The notes beneath the pieces are model-generated. The model ran no database searches. It was given only the letters and a program-made list of their open reading frames with translations, and had not been told where the DNA came from. From a virus: a stretch of 64,000 bases of DNA. Location of the stretch: positions 27,483 to 91,482 of the IMG/VR virus record IMGVR_UViG_3300049491_000419, one strand, 5' to 3'. Made by a program: the position numbers and the translations under genes. This document shows, piece after piece, positions 1 to 9,544 of the stretch (the first letter of the stretch is position 1; each line of letters starts with the position of its first letter).

Positions 1-3000
1 ATCGTAACCGTAGACAACAAATGTACCATCGGCTAGTGCTCGAACAATAACACCGCTGTATGAATAGGTATCGACAACCGGGCTCTTATGTAGGAATACA
101 TCAAAGTTTGTTGACGGAATGATTAGGGTGTTGGTATTTGCACCAGGTGATACTGATGAAATATAAGTGTTGGTTGTGTCCTTGTTAATGAAACCCGCAA
201 CCTTGTTTGCAAGATTGACATCAAGTGTTCTGATTTTCTGTCCAAAGGTGTCGGCAATATTTTTTCCTAGGAAAAGAATTCTATCACTGATCCAGCACTG
301 ATATCCAAATCTAACTTCGGTTACACTATCAACAATTTCGGCGTGAACATACTGATCCTTATTCTTTGGGCGGAACCATGCAAAGAACGGATCATCAAAT
401 GCGAATATATCATTCTGTACATATTGCCAATTCTTGTTTGACATTACTGGGGTTGCAGATGCAGGTACAGTAATCATGCCAGGAGACAATTCGGTTCCTA
501 GTGTGTCCCACAGAAGTTCACCAAATGGGCCTGGACGCATTAAATATAGGAATTCCTGTGCGCTGTATGCGTATGCAGAAGTAGACATCCAAGCTTGCTC
601 AACTGGGGAACCATCGCCATACACCCACGCATCATCGAAATGATCAAATGGTGCGTAAGGATTTCCACTGTAGGCTAGACCAAACAGTGTAATGATAGGA
701 ATAATTTCGCCGGCGCCATCAACGGGAATCAATGAAGATAATCCCGGACGTACCCACATTTCCTGTGGTTGAACAATCTGGGTATCTGGGTTGTAAATTG
801 CACACGGACCCTGACGGATAATACCAGCCTCGAGATCGGTATACATGATGTGTAAGCCAGCAGAAGTTGAAGTCCACACTTCTTGGCCTGCAAGGTTTAG
901 GACTGGAGGACCATACTCTGTCTCCCACCATTCTGGCTTTGTACTGAATCCCAACATTTCCCATGGGCGTGTATCTGGGTAATAGGTATCATAGTAATAT
1001 TGGAAAATGCCTTTCCAGTTACCAGGCAAGTCAGTTTGACCACCTGTCGGAGTTACTGCGAGACGATAGTTATAAAGTTTCCACAACTGGTTAAGCGGAG
1101 TTGTCAGACTGGCAGTTGGCCAATCATTGACTCTGTAATTTGCTCTGTTCTTGGCAGACCACTTGTTTAGATATGACTCTGTAATCTCTAGATACTCATC
1201 ACGTGAGTAACGAGTTTGTCTAAAGTATCCAGTCTTTACAGATTCAATACGTAGAGGAATATAGTATTCGTTACGATACTTTGTCTGCAAGAAGTTATAG
1301 ATTCTTGTTTCAAGATCTAGAAGTAATTGATCTCTGTAATCACCGTAAGAAATTGTCTTTGAACCATCGTGCCCAATAACAACGTCAGTAGGAATTGCAT
1401 ATGTTGCGTCTAGTTCAATTCTAGGAATATATGCACCCCACGCACCAACCTTTGTTGGTGTTGATGGAATATAGGTTGGCAACGGGTTCTTGTATAGGTA
1501 GACAAGAATATCTTTAACACCCACACCTAGGTTCAGCTGAATATCGATTGCAAGGTTTGTATTAACAATTTCGTAATCAACGCCAACAGTTAGAATTCGT
1601 TCTGTTGTTGGATTTGTAACGTCGTAGAGGTATACAACATTTCGCGGATCTGTAAGGTCGACGTAGTTTGCAAGAGTAATTAATGTGTTACCCGGAACAT
1701 TAAATGTTTCTGATGCAAATGGTGTTCCTTGTGCTGCCATGAAGGAATACGCAAATGCATTTGAGAATTCCTTAGAGACATTGAGGATACGTAGGATTTC
1801 TCCAACCCATGCTGCAATGTCAACAGTGCCAGTGAATACCTGTACAGGATCAAATCCTTGGTTGATTAATTGTAGAGCAGTTGTTAGGAACTTGTTCTTA
1901 AACTTCGTGTACTCATCGGAACTAAAGCGGACACCTTTGATAAAATCTAGATCGTCGGAAGACGATACAAGCATTGATTTTAGTGCAGGAGCAAGGTTTT
2001 GTAGAATATATAAACCGACAGATCTATTCTTTAGGGAATCCCTGTAGTTGTTAATACCACCAAAGGATGATCCAGTAAAGCCTACTTGGTTTTCAATGAT
2101 GGAGGCAAAGTGTTGAATTAGATTACTTGCACTAATTTCAGAAACTTCAAGTTGTGTTGGGTTAGCCTCAAGCTGTTGAGGAATCTCAAAGTATCCCGGA
2201 TAAGCCGGATCTAGCAATCCTCTTGTATATGTTTGTGCCTCAACAACTGGTGGAATTGTTTGAGTTGTGGTTAACAAATTAGTTAGGTAAGCGGTAAGAT
2301 CAATATAGATTCTGTTGTTTAGTTCGAAGAACTCAAACCCGCCAATTTCGTTTTTAATTTCAGTACCGTTGACATTGACGCTAATATCAGCATCAGTTTG
2401 AATTGCACCTCCACCGAGAATATAACCGTATGGTGTGACGCTTAGTCTAAAATTGAATTCGGACCCATAGCCAACAACATACTTGTCAATAACTCTTTGC
2501 TTGCTATAATTTGGGCATGCACCGGCAGCAATAGCATCTTCGCCGAAGATAACCACATCACTGTTTAGGATTAGGCCGGTATTGAACGTGATTTGATTTG
2601 GGCCGGTTACTGTGAAGTTCTTTGTCGCACCCTCAAGTTGGTAGACGCCGTTAACAAATACTTGTAGGTATGAGTTTTCAGTTGTGCCTGCAAGTACAGG
2701 GAAGAGAGTAGTGAAGACTGTCTGGCTAGAAGTTGCAACAAGGCTTGCATAGCTAGGAGGAGTTGTAACCGTCGAATATCCGACAATAACTACATCGCTG
2801 TTTAGAGCCAGGCCAGTATTGAATGTAATCTGATTTGCACCAGTAACTGTGAAGTTCTTTGTAAGTCCTTCGACTTGGAATACACCGTTAACATACACCT
2901 GAATCTGTGTAGCTACTGTGGGAATCGCAGTGTTGAAAACTGTCTGGGCAGCTAAGGATACAAATTCTTCATAGTCAGGAATATCTGTAACAGCAGAATA

Positions 3001-4866
3001 ATCATAGATAACCACATCGCTGCTTAATGGAACACCGACGTTAAAGGTAATCTGGCTTGCACCAGTTACTTGATAATTCTTAGTTACACCCTCTTGTTGG
3101 TAGACACCATTTACAAATACCTGTAGGTATGTCTTACCAGCAGCATTTGCAACTGTAGGAATGTTAGTGTTAAAAACTGTCTGGGCAGCAGTAGCGGAAA
3201 ACTTTTCAAAGTTTGGATTAATACCGTCATCGCAGCCGCAAACATCATATAGATTCCAGTTGTTGAATGTAACTTCACTGGTTGTGATATTGTAGTAATA
3301 ATATCCGTCGATTGGTGTTAATACATTTCCGTTATAGGTGTATCGATTTGTTATTAGATCGTTTTGGAATACAATATCGGTTGCCTGACCAAGTGAGGTA
3401 TAGACGATAGGAAACTTCAACACTGGGTCAACAGTTGCACCTGCGGTTGTGTTTACCTTGTAAGAGAAAATCTCACTACCACGGAAAGTGCTGTCTGGGT
3501 AGGTAACTGGATCATCTAATTCAACGCCGTTGTGATCAAGCAAAACAAACAATGGAGGCTGATTTGTAGAAATTTTTTCGTTGTATGCCTCTTGCCATAC
3601 ACCTGCTTCATAGTACCAGGTTTGTCCGCGCTGGGCTGAATTGTATGGACCATCTTCTGCAACAAATACAATATCACCGTTAAGGGCAGGAGTAACTACA
3701 GAAGTCCATTCTGTGAATGTAACGATACCAAATCCGTCTACGTTTGCTTCATAGATATAGCCATTTGACAAAGGATCATCAAACCAGCAAACCAAGTCCA
3801 GGTCTGCCATTTCAATGTTGTAAGTTAGATTGATTGTTGCAAGTGGCTGACCCTGGAACTGTGCAAGTGTAAGAGGTTGTGCAGCCAAGTCTGTGCCGAA
3901 GCCGAAACTAATTGTTTCTCTAAACTGTGTTCCCGATTTGTACAGAGGAATGTTAGCAACAAATTGGATGATTGGGCGCAATGCGCGTGTAGCATTTGTT
4001 GGGAATGAACTTCCGGTTGCAGCAATCGATGCATTAATGGTTTCAATATGAAACCATTTGTTAGTTCTCGACCATGCGTTTCTGTCAATTGCGCCGCGCT
4101 CAATTGTAATGTAATCTCCATTACCTGGTTGTGCTTGAACTTCCCATGTGTTCATGTCCCAGAATTCGTTTTCGATAATTCTACCAGTGGACAACTCGAT
4201 TGTACCGTCCCATGGCAAGAATTCAAAGATTGTACCGGCAGTTAGGTCTGTGAACTTTTCAATTAAGTCAAAGCCAATACAACCGCCAAAGTTTTCAAGT
4301 ACATGCGGATCCGAAAATGTAGGATCATCAAGCAATGCGATTGTCATGCCCGATGTTAATGTTAGATTAGGTGGGGTTGCGGTAATAGGTGTTGTGTAAG
4401 ACGACTGGCCGATAATATCGGAAGCCAAAACACCAGTAATAGAAATTACAGGTAGGCCTTGCTCAACCCAATAGTAATTCTGATAGTTAATAAACATATC
4501 ATAATCAATTGGAGGGCCAAAGCTGTAGTATTCAGATTCAAACAGTCTATCCTGATTAAGAGTGTTGCCACCGTAATATTCGATGTTCTCTAGAAGATCT
4601 TCATAGAAGAATACATTACTCTTTGTTGTGTCTGCATCACGTGCGTATGCAGTAGCTTCAAGTTGCCACCATGTTCTATTCTTAGAAGGCTCTGGTAGGT
4701 AGAAATCAGTAATAGGATTGTAACTACCAGGATCTCTGCGTCCCAAATAACCAGCAAGCAAGTCGCTGTCTTTCTTTGAAAAGACTTGATCGAATGTTGC
4801 ATCAAAGAATTTCTTTTCAGTTACGGTTTGAAAAACCGCCGGTAGTTTCTTGATATACTGGGTCAT
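1..4866 (-). CDS. Giant virion structural protein, baseplate/fibre-junction position (gp7-like by position), 3' end outside window
   Basis: An open frame runs from the ATG at 4866 to the window edge, so at least 1,622 codons are visible and the C-terminus is missing. The protein begins MTQYIKKLPAVFQ and soon reads LFESEYYSFGPP, a style seen in large T4-like virion proteins. It is the last visible gene of the minus-strand baseplate operon, after gp6, where T4 has gp7. That name is by position only; I could not confirm homology. Between about 2535 and 3215 it holds three tandem copies of a roughly 75-residue module (QTVFNT, then VFVNGVYQ, then VTGA-QITFN). The same module recurs in fibre genes at 35026 and 52772. 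It has its own late promoter at 4904-4912 and a strong leader hairpin, but no clear Shine-Dalgarno sequence before the ATG. Confidence 0.85.
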   Translation of the reverse strand, partial: MTQYIKKLPAVFQTVTEKKFFDATFDQVFSKKDSDLLAGYLGRRDPGSYNPITDFYLPEPSKNRTWWQLEATAYARDADTTKSNVFFYEDLLENIEYYGGNTLNQDRLFESEYYSFGPPIDYDMFINYQNYYWVEQGLPVISITGVLASDIIGQSSYTTPITATPPNLTLTSGMTIALLDDPTFSDPHVLENFGGCIGFDLIEKFTDLTAGTIFEFLPWDGTIELSTGRIIENEFWDMNTWEVQAQPGNGDYITIERGAIDRNAWSRTNKWFHIETINASIAATGSSFPTNATRALRPIIQFVANIPLYKSGTQFRETISFGFGTDLAAQPLTLAQFQGQPLATINLTYNIEMADLDLVCWFDDPLSNGYIYEANVDGFGIVTFTEWTSVVTPALNGDIVFVAEDGPYNSAQRGQTWYYEAGVWQEAYNEKISTNQPPLFVLLDHNGVELDDPVTYPDSTFRGSEIFSYKVNTTAGATVDPVLKFPIVYTSLGQATDIVFQNDLITNRYTYNGNVLTPIDGYYYYNITTSEVTFNNWNLYDVCGCDDGINPNFEKFSATAAQTVFNTNIPTVANAAGKTYLQVFVNGVYQQEGVTKNYQVTGASQITFNVGVPLSSDVVIYDYSAVTDIPDYEEFVSLAAQTVFNTAIPTVATQIQVYVNGVFQVEGLTKNFTVTGANQITFNTGLALNSDVVIVGYSTVTTPPSYASLVATSSQTVFTTLFPVLAGTTENSYLQVFVNGVYQLEGATKNFTVTGPNQITFNTGLILNSDVVIFGEDAIAAGACPNYSKQRVIDKYVVGYGSEFNFRLSVTPYGYILGGGAIQTDADISVNVNGTEIKNEIGGFEFFELNNRIYIDLTAYLTNLLTTTQTIPPVVEAQTYTRGLLDPAYPGYFEIPQQLEANPTQLEVSEISASNLIQHFASIIENQVGFTGSSFGGINNYRDSLKNRSVGLYILQNLAPALKSMLVSSSDDLDFIKGVRFSSDEYTKFKNKFLTTALQLINQGFDPVQVFTGTVDIAAWVGEILRILNVSKEFSNAFAYSFMAAQGTPFASETFNVPGNTLITLANYVDLTDPRNVVYLYDVTNPTTERILTVGVDYEIVNTNLAIDIQLNLGVGVKDILVYLYKNPLPTYIPSTPTKVGAWGAYIPRIELDATYAIPTDVVIGHDGSKTISYGDYRDQLLLDLETRIYNFLQTKYRNEYYIPLRIESVKTGYFRQTRYSRDEYLEITESYLNKWSAKNRANYRVNDWPTASLTTPLNQLWKLYNYRLAVTPTGGQTDLPGNWKGIFQYYYDTYYPDTRPWEMLGFSTKPEWWETEYGPPVLNLAGQEVWTSTSAGLHIMYTDLEAGIIRQGPCAIYNPDTQIVQPQEMWVRPGLSSLIPVDGAGEIIPIITLFGLAYSGNPYAPFDHFDDAWVYGDGSPVEQAWMSTSAYAYSAQEFLYLMRPGPFGELLWDTLGTELSPGMITVPASATPVMSNKNWQYVQNDIFAFDDPFFAWFRPKNKDQYVHAEIVDSVTEVRFGYQCWISDRILFLGKNIADTFGQKIRTLDVNLANKVAGFINKDTTNTYISSVSPGANTNTLIIPSTNFDVFLHKSPVVDTYSYSGVIVRALADGTFVVYGYD
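2535..3215 (-). repeat. Three tandem copies (about 230 bp each) of a fibre module inside the giant virion gene
   Basis: Three successive segments encode the same pattern: QTVFNT, a short linker, LQVFVNGVYQ-EG-TKN, VTGA-QITFN, and SSDVVIYDY. The spacing is about 230 bp and the copies have diverged. The copy boundaries given are approximate. Related single copies close the proteins at 35026-35619 and 52772-54490. Confidence 0.75.
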
Positions 4867-4877
4867 GTAGGGTTCCG

Positions 4878-4907
4878 AATAGTAGGTAGTGTTATCTACC
4901 TACTATT
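4878..4907 (-). promoter_or_regulatory. Perfect 12-bp stem-loop in the leader of the giant virion gene
   Basis: On the plus strand AATAGTAGGTAG and CTACCTACTATT form a perfect 12-bp inverted repeat around a 6-nt loop. On the minus-strand transcript the hairpin follows directly after the late promoter core, whose last bases are part of the stem, and ends about 11 nt before the ATG. There is no U-tract, so it is not a classical terminator. It could stabilise the 5' end or control initiation; that is inference. Confidence 0.7.
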
Positions 4908-4912
4908 TATCA
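4904..4912 (-). promoter_or_regulatory. T4-type late promoter (TGATAAATA)
   Basis: The minus strand reads TGATAAATA, one base from the T4 late core TATAAATA, 38 nt before the start of the giant virion gene. The same motif stands before most late units here. Confidence 0.7.
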
Positions 4913-4930
4913 GCGAAATTATCTACCCAG

Positions 4931-7900
4931 TTAAACTCGGAGATTTTGGTCTGTCAAGTTCGCCACAATCTGAACATTGTTCACTGTAGCTGTAGACATG
5001 AAAAGTTCTGTAGGACTTGCGATGATTTCAAACAAATTACCGAACTGTGAGTTGGCATTTGTTGGGACAATAACAACTGAGCTAATAATTCTAGATAGTT
5101 GTTGGTGAATGAATGCTGACAGTTCTGACCAGAAGAATTTTTCACCAAAGTCCCAGTTTCTAATATCAAAGTAAACATCGATTGCTTGAATAACCTTTGT
5201 CTTAACTTCGTTATCGCTAATACTGGTTGATGGTGCCTTAACGACTTTAATTGTTGCCTGCAATTCAGATGATGCTTGTGTACCAAACAGAATCTTAAAT
5301 GACCCCGAATTCCAAATCATAGAATCACTGACCATTTTATATTGATCCAGACTTTGGAACTGAATACGAAGTTCTTCGGTGGTTGGTGCTTCCGGCATTG
5401 CAGAAATGCTGCCATTACTATTTTTCCAGATTAACATATCTCTGTAGAAACTATCAGTAATAACAACCATATCGATAATGTTTGTAGGCGACGGATCAAC
5501 ACGTTGATCCAATGGTGAATAGTGTGCCCACTTGAAATACAAAGGTAATCTATCGTCATCGGGCACAGATGTATTTTGCGTGAATACCTTACCATTCTTA
5601 TCAAAGTGGTATTTGTCTAGCAATGAAACAAATGTTTGTCCGGACGGATATGTTGACAGGTCTGCAGACGTTGAGCTTTCGATTCCATAATATACACCAA
5701 AGCCCGGAGGACTAATGCCGTATACTAGGAACGATTTACTTAAGAAGTATGCGGTAAGAATATCTGTCTTGTCCACAACTGTTTGAGTTCCAGCTAACCA
5801 AGGGAACAGCAATAGTTGAGATGCAATCGGTCCGTTAAAGAATGCAGTAATCTGATTAGTGATAGAACGTGTTGACGGGATCATCGAGTTGAACAATAGT
5901 TGTTCGACATTATTTACAAACACAAGATCCGGGCTATCTAGATAGACTGTTGTTGCAGGTGGTGGGTCATATTGACTTCCCGGACCAATACCGCCAGGTA
6001 GTAATACACTAGAAAGAAATGGCGGGCTGAATAACTTTGTATTATCGATTAGGTCGACGGGGAAATAAACATACAAATCGGATTCGACGCCCTGCATAGT
6101 TGTATCCCAGTTTGCGATCCACGGACGTGTGCTCTGATATCCTGTAACTTCATTGTCATAGAATTCAAATACAACTCTGTCCTGTGGGGAAACAATCTGA
6201 TCAAATCCTGTGGGATTATCTGGAATACCGTCCTCATTCTCATCGAGCAAAGATACTTCTACCTTTGATGTATCGACATAACCGTCGGGTTGTGTAAACA
6301 CTCCGGTAATATTAAACGGAACCTGTCTACGCAAAAATACATCCTGCGGATTAAGAATGGGTGTCGGTGGTTCATTATTATCAACAAGACTGTTTGTATT
6401 TACAAACGGCATAATCTCAATGGTATCTTGCAATGCCTGCCCAGACGAATTGTCAATAACAATTTGGTTTGGCTCCCAGAAGAATCTAACATCTCTATAA
6501 GATTCAAAAACGTATACACGACCGCGTGCAGTTAGGTCGAATGTTGTGATACCCAATTCATTGTTGCTCGCAATGTTTACATATAACAGACCGCCTGGTG
6601 GATAAGGTGCCCAATTAGAATAAATTTGAGCCACGCCAGCAATAAGAACTGTGGTCGGTCCAAATGGAATAATAGGTTCTTCAGAAACAGTAAATGTGGT
6701 TGGTGTAATACCGCCAGTAACGTAAACATTACCACCAAACAGACCCGGCGTTCCGTACTGAACTTGAATTGAATCTCCAACTGAAAGACCTGCGGTCGAC
6801 GAGACAGTAACTATCAGATTATTGTTTGTTGCGCCAGCTGCTGATGTATATGTCGGTGTCACTGTAGGTGGTGCATATCTAAATGGTTGATCGGATTGAT
6901 CGGACAGCCCCGGGGTTGCAGTAGTTGATGTATGCCATTCGTCAATTAGCAAATCATAATACATCCAGAAAGAAATACCATCATTAATACGCTGAACAAT
7001 TTCCGCAATTTCAGTTGAGTTTAGATCATTTCTAAACTTAGGATACACTTTAAGTGCTTGGAAATTAATCTGCTCTTCAACGCCCAATTCAATCGGGCCC
7101 ACGTTTGCATAAGGATTTAACGGGTTAATAATTAAAGGAATACCGTTCTGAATTACACTTCGAACTGCAGAGGTATTGATTGTGATCGGACTTAATGGAT
7201 TACCAATTTCAATAACAGATCCACCTGTGATAAATTCCCAAGGCTGATATAGGCTTGTGTTGAGAGAATTTGGGTTATTTGAAGTTAAGGTATTAACAAG
7301 TGCCACTGCGGTAGTTGACACTGTTGAATTAGTAAAGAAGCCTGTATCGTTTTTAAACTTTTGTGGACTTGTTTTCCAAATCAATGGAAGTTGATAAGGA
7401 TTACCGATATTCAACAGTGAGTACCCTGAAGCACCAAGAACCTGCTTGTTGACACGAATTGTACTTTCAAACTGTGGCAAATATTCATCGTAAAAGAATT
7501 GAGATACTTGCTGATCTCTTAACATTTCTTGAATAGTGTTAATCAAGATGTTTTCAATGGTCCCGGAGTTTGATGAATCTTCGATAACCTCAACAAGCAC
7601 GTTTTGATTATCGCGATACAACGCACCGTCTTCGCCAAAGATGATTAGGTCACGGTGGAAACCAGTTGGGTCGTTAAGATCGATGTAACGGCTTTGACCA
7701 CTGTATGTTCTGTCGAGTGCTTGAATCTTAGCAATTTGATTTCCGAATACAAGTGGTAGGACGTTATAGTCGCTTCCGTTGACCATGCGCGACTGTGTTG
7801 AAAAGACTTCTGGGGCACGTAATCTAATCTGTTCGTCTGTTTCTGCGGCCGCAGCATTACCGATTGTTTGCTCGAGGTTGAACACAATACGCAATACATA

Positions 7901-9076
7901 TTCTTGTTGGTCTACACCAATGTAAGGGATGTTGATTTGTAATCCTTGTGCATCATCGGGACGAATTACAAGTGCTTGATTTGCGCTAACACGAACCCAG
8001 AATCTAAACAAGCCAGTCGGCACATTACCGAAGTTACCATCAGCAAAGCGAACTGATACTGTATTATTTGCACCGGAGATAACATCAAAAATGTTTCTTT
8101 CAGCAAACTGAATACTGTTGTAAATGATATTCTCACCCGACAATGCAGGTACCTTCAACCACTTGTTGACAACAGTACCGTCATCAGTTGTTTCCTGCAC
8201 ATAGACGTCTTCCTGGTTGATGTTTTGGATATCAATTGGGAATACACGGTTAGGTACAGGGAATTCAAAGTTGGTATCAATGTTAATCAGATTACCTTGT
8301 TTGAAGTATAGGAAGAAGCCAGTATTTGCAGATGCAACACCTAAGCTATCATTTCGATAGATGAAATTAAATGCATCAGCAGGGTCTGGATCGCGTTCGA
8401 AGATTGTTTCATTTGTAACAAAATCCGGGTTGCAAACGTCAATTGGATATTCTTGTCCGCTAATGATAACTGATGTAGGATATGTAACGTTCAGACGCGG
8501 GATGCTGTTTAGCTGATATAGGTCGGTCGGAATTGAGCCAATTGTGCCACTCTTTGTTGGGCGCCCAAACGGGTTAAGCGTACTAAATGCGGCATTGCAA
8601 ACTTGCACAAATTGATCGAACCAATCAGGATTGTTTGGATCATTCCAGAAGATAGCAGTGTCGTTAATGTTTACGCCATTGGCATCTGTTAGTGGCTGGT
8701 TAGTTTGAACTGCGGCGATCTTAAATAAACCGCTTGATGGAATATTTCTACGTGGAACATAGTTAACCATCTGTGCAAGACGTATAATACTTTCACGACG
8801 TTCGGCTGTGTCAATAAAGTTTTCACGGCTATTAAGGTCTGTTCTAAATGCCAAGCTTGTACCAAAATACGCAAGCAATTCAATGATTGCAATAAATTCA
8901 GAACTTTCAATATAGTCGTTGAAGTCTTCTGGGTAGTAAGTCTGAATGTAATTGATTAGGGCTTGCTTTAGAGTATCGAAGTCATAAGCAGTATAATCAA
9001 TAAATTGGAAAGCTTTAAAGACCTTCTTGTAGTCTTCGGCGGCAAATAGATTCGATTGGCGAATTGATTCTGACAT
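4931..9076 (-). CDS. 6: Baseplate wedge protein gp6-like (baseplate J family)
   Basis: The 1,381-residue protein begins MSESIRQSNLFAAEDYKKV and continues with FQFIDYTAYDFDTLKQ and FNDYIESSEFIAIIELLAY, which resemble T4-type gp6 N-termini. A middle stretch with VSVRFADGNFGNVPTG is typical of baseplate J-like wedge proteins. gp6 forms the inner ring of the baseplate around the hub. T4 gp6 is about 660 residues, so this one is roughly twice as long. The extra material includes a beta-rich region near residues 740-1,000. Its ATG overlaps the stop of gp25 (TAATG), which indicates translational coupling in the same operon. The family call is strong; the role of the additional half is unknown. Confidence 0.85.
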   Translation of the reverse strand: MSESIRQSNLFAAEDYKKVFKAFQFIDYTAYDFDTLKQALINYIQTYYPEDFNDYIESSEFIAIIELLAYFGTSLAFRTDLNSRENFIDTAERRESIIRLAQMVNYVPRRNIPSSGLFKIAAVQTNQPLTDANGVNINDTAIFWNDPNNPDWFDQFVQVCNAAFSTLNPFGRPTKSGTIGSIPTDLYQLNSIPRLNVTYPTSVIISGQEYPIDVCNPDFVTNETIFERDPDPADAFNFIYRNDSLGVASANTGFFLYFKQGNLINIDTNFEFPVPNRVFPIDIQNINQEDVYVQETTDDGTVVNKWLKVPALSGENIIYNSIQFAERNIFDVISGANNTVSVRFADGNFGNVPTGLFRFWVRVSANQALVIRPDDAQGLQINIPYIGVDQQEYVLRIVFNLEQTIGNAAAAETDEQIRLRAPEVFSTQSRMVNGSDYNVLPLVFGNQIAKIQALDRTYSGQSRYIDLNDPTGFHRDLIIFGEDGALYRDNQNVLVEVIEDSSNSGTIENILINTIQEMLRDQQVSQFFYDEYLPQFESTIRVNKQVLGASGYSLLNIGNPYQLPLIWKTSPQKFKNDTGFFTNSTVSTTAVALVNTLTSNNPNSLNTSLYQPWEFITGGSVIEIGNPLSPITINTSAVRSVIQNGIPLIINPLNPYANVGPIELGVEEQINFQALKVYPKFRNDLNSTEIAEIVQRINDGISFWMYYDLLIDEWHTSTTATPGLSDQSDQPFRYAPPTVTPTYTSAAGATNNNLIVTVSSTAGLSVGDSIQVQYGTPGLFGGNVYVTGGITPTTFTVSEEPIIPFGPTTVLIAGVAQIYSNWAPYPPGGLLYVNIASNNELGITTFDLTARGRVYVFESYRDVRFFWEPNQIVIDNSSGQALQDTIEIMPFVNTNSLVDNNEPPTPILNPQDVFLRRQVPFNITGVFTQPDGYVDTSKVEVSLLDENEDGIPDNPTGFDQIVSPQDRVVFEFYDNEVTGYQSTRPWIANWDTTMQGVESDLYVYFPVDLIDNTKLFSPPFLSSVLLPGGIGPGSQYDPPPATTVYLDSPDLVFVNNVEQLLFNSMIPSTRSITNQITAFFNGPIASQLLLFPWLAGTQTVVDKTDILTAYFLSKSFLVYGISPPGFGVYYGIESSTSADLSTYPSGQTFVSLLDKYHFDKNGKVFTQNTSVPDDDRLPLYFKWAHYSPLDQRVDPSPTNIIDMVVITDSFYRDMLIWKNSNGSISAMPEAPTTEELRIQFQSLDQYKMVSDSMIWNSGSFKILFGTQASSELQATIKVVKAPSTSISDNEVKTKVIQAIDVYFDIRNWDFGEKFFWSELSAFIHQQLSRIISSVVIVPTNANSQFGNLFEIIASPTELFMSTATVNNVQIVANLTDQNLRV

Positions 9077-9498
9077 TAGAATGTATCCCTGTCTTTGAGA
9101 GAGAACGAAACAAATAGATTATCTGTTATAGATTCGGGTTTGAATAGCAATACCATAATAATGTTCAGTGCTTGGTCTTCTTGGTTTACGTCAATTGACA
9201 CAAGATCAACTCTTGGTTCGGATTGTATAACATTAACGGCATCGGCAATGATTGCATTCTTTGTGTATTCATCAAATGGATCAAAAAGATAATCATAAAT
9301 GCGTGTGCCGAAGTTTGGCAACATGACTCTTGTGCCCATTGGAGTTGCAAACGTATTTTCGATGTCTCTCTTAACCAATTCAATATTATTGAGGTTATAG
9401 GGAGGCGCAGGCTGATTTACAGTGTTGAATCCAACAAAGTAAGGCTTCCTTGTTATGCGTTTAGGTTGAACTAACCCTCGTTGATTTGCTGCGGCCAT
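9076..9498 (-). CDS. 25: Baseplate wedge subunit gp25
   Basis: This 140-residue protein has the gp25/GPW signature: IENTFATPMGTRVMLP, then NFGTRIYDYLFDPFDEYT, then repeated DAVN and EPRV elements. gp25 is a small wedge component that joins gp6 and gp53 and contacts the first sheath ring. T4 gp25 is about 132 residues, so the length fits. The leader has a TGATAAATA late promoter 17 nt upstream and an AAGAGA ribosome-binding site. It is followed without a gap by gp6. Confidence 0.92.
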   Translation of the reverse strand: MAAANQRGLVQPKRITRKPYFVGFNTVNQPAPPYNLNNIELVKRDIENTFATPMGTRVMLPNFGTRIYDYLFDPFDEYTKNAIIADAVNVIQSEPRVDLVSIDVNQEDQALNIIMVLLFKPESITDNLFVSFSLKDRDTF

Positions 9499-9514
9499 AA
9501 AATTCTCTTTTTGT

Positions 9515-9523
9515 TATTTATCA
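9515..9523 (-). promoter_or_regulatory. T4-type late promoter (TGATAAATA) for gp25-gp6
   Basis: TGATAAATA on the minus strand lies in the short gap between gp5 and gp25. This would let gp25 and gp6 be transcribed separately from the upstream hub genes. Confidence 0.7.
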
Positions 9524-9544
9524 AGAGAATTAAGCAGGGTTATA

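Noticed and set aside
9095-9474. Open frames antisense to gp25, gp5, gp6 and the fibre genes
   Set aside because: They mirror the codon pattern of the real genes on the other strand and lack ribosome-binding sites and protein features.
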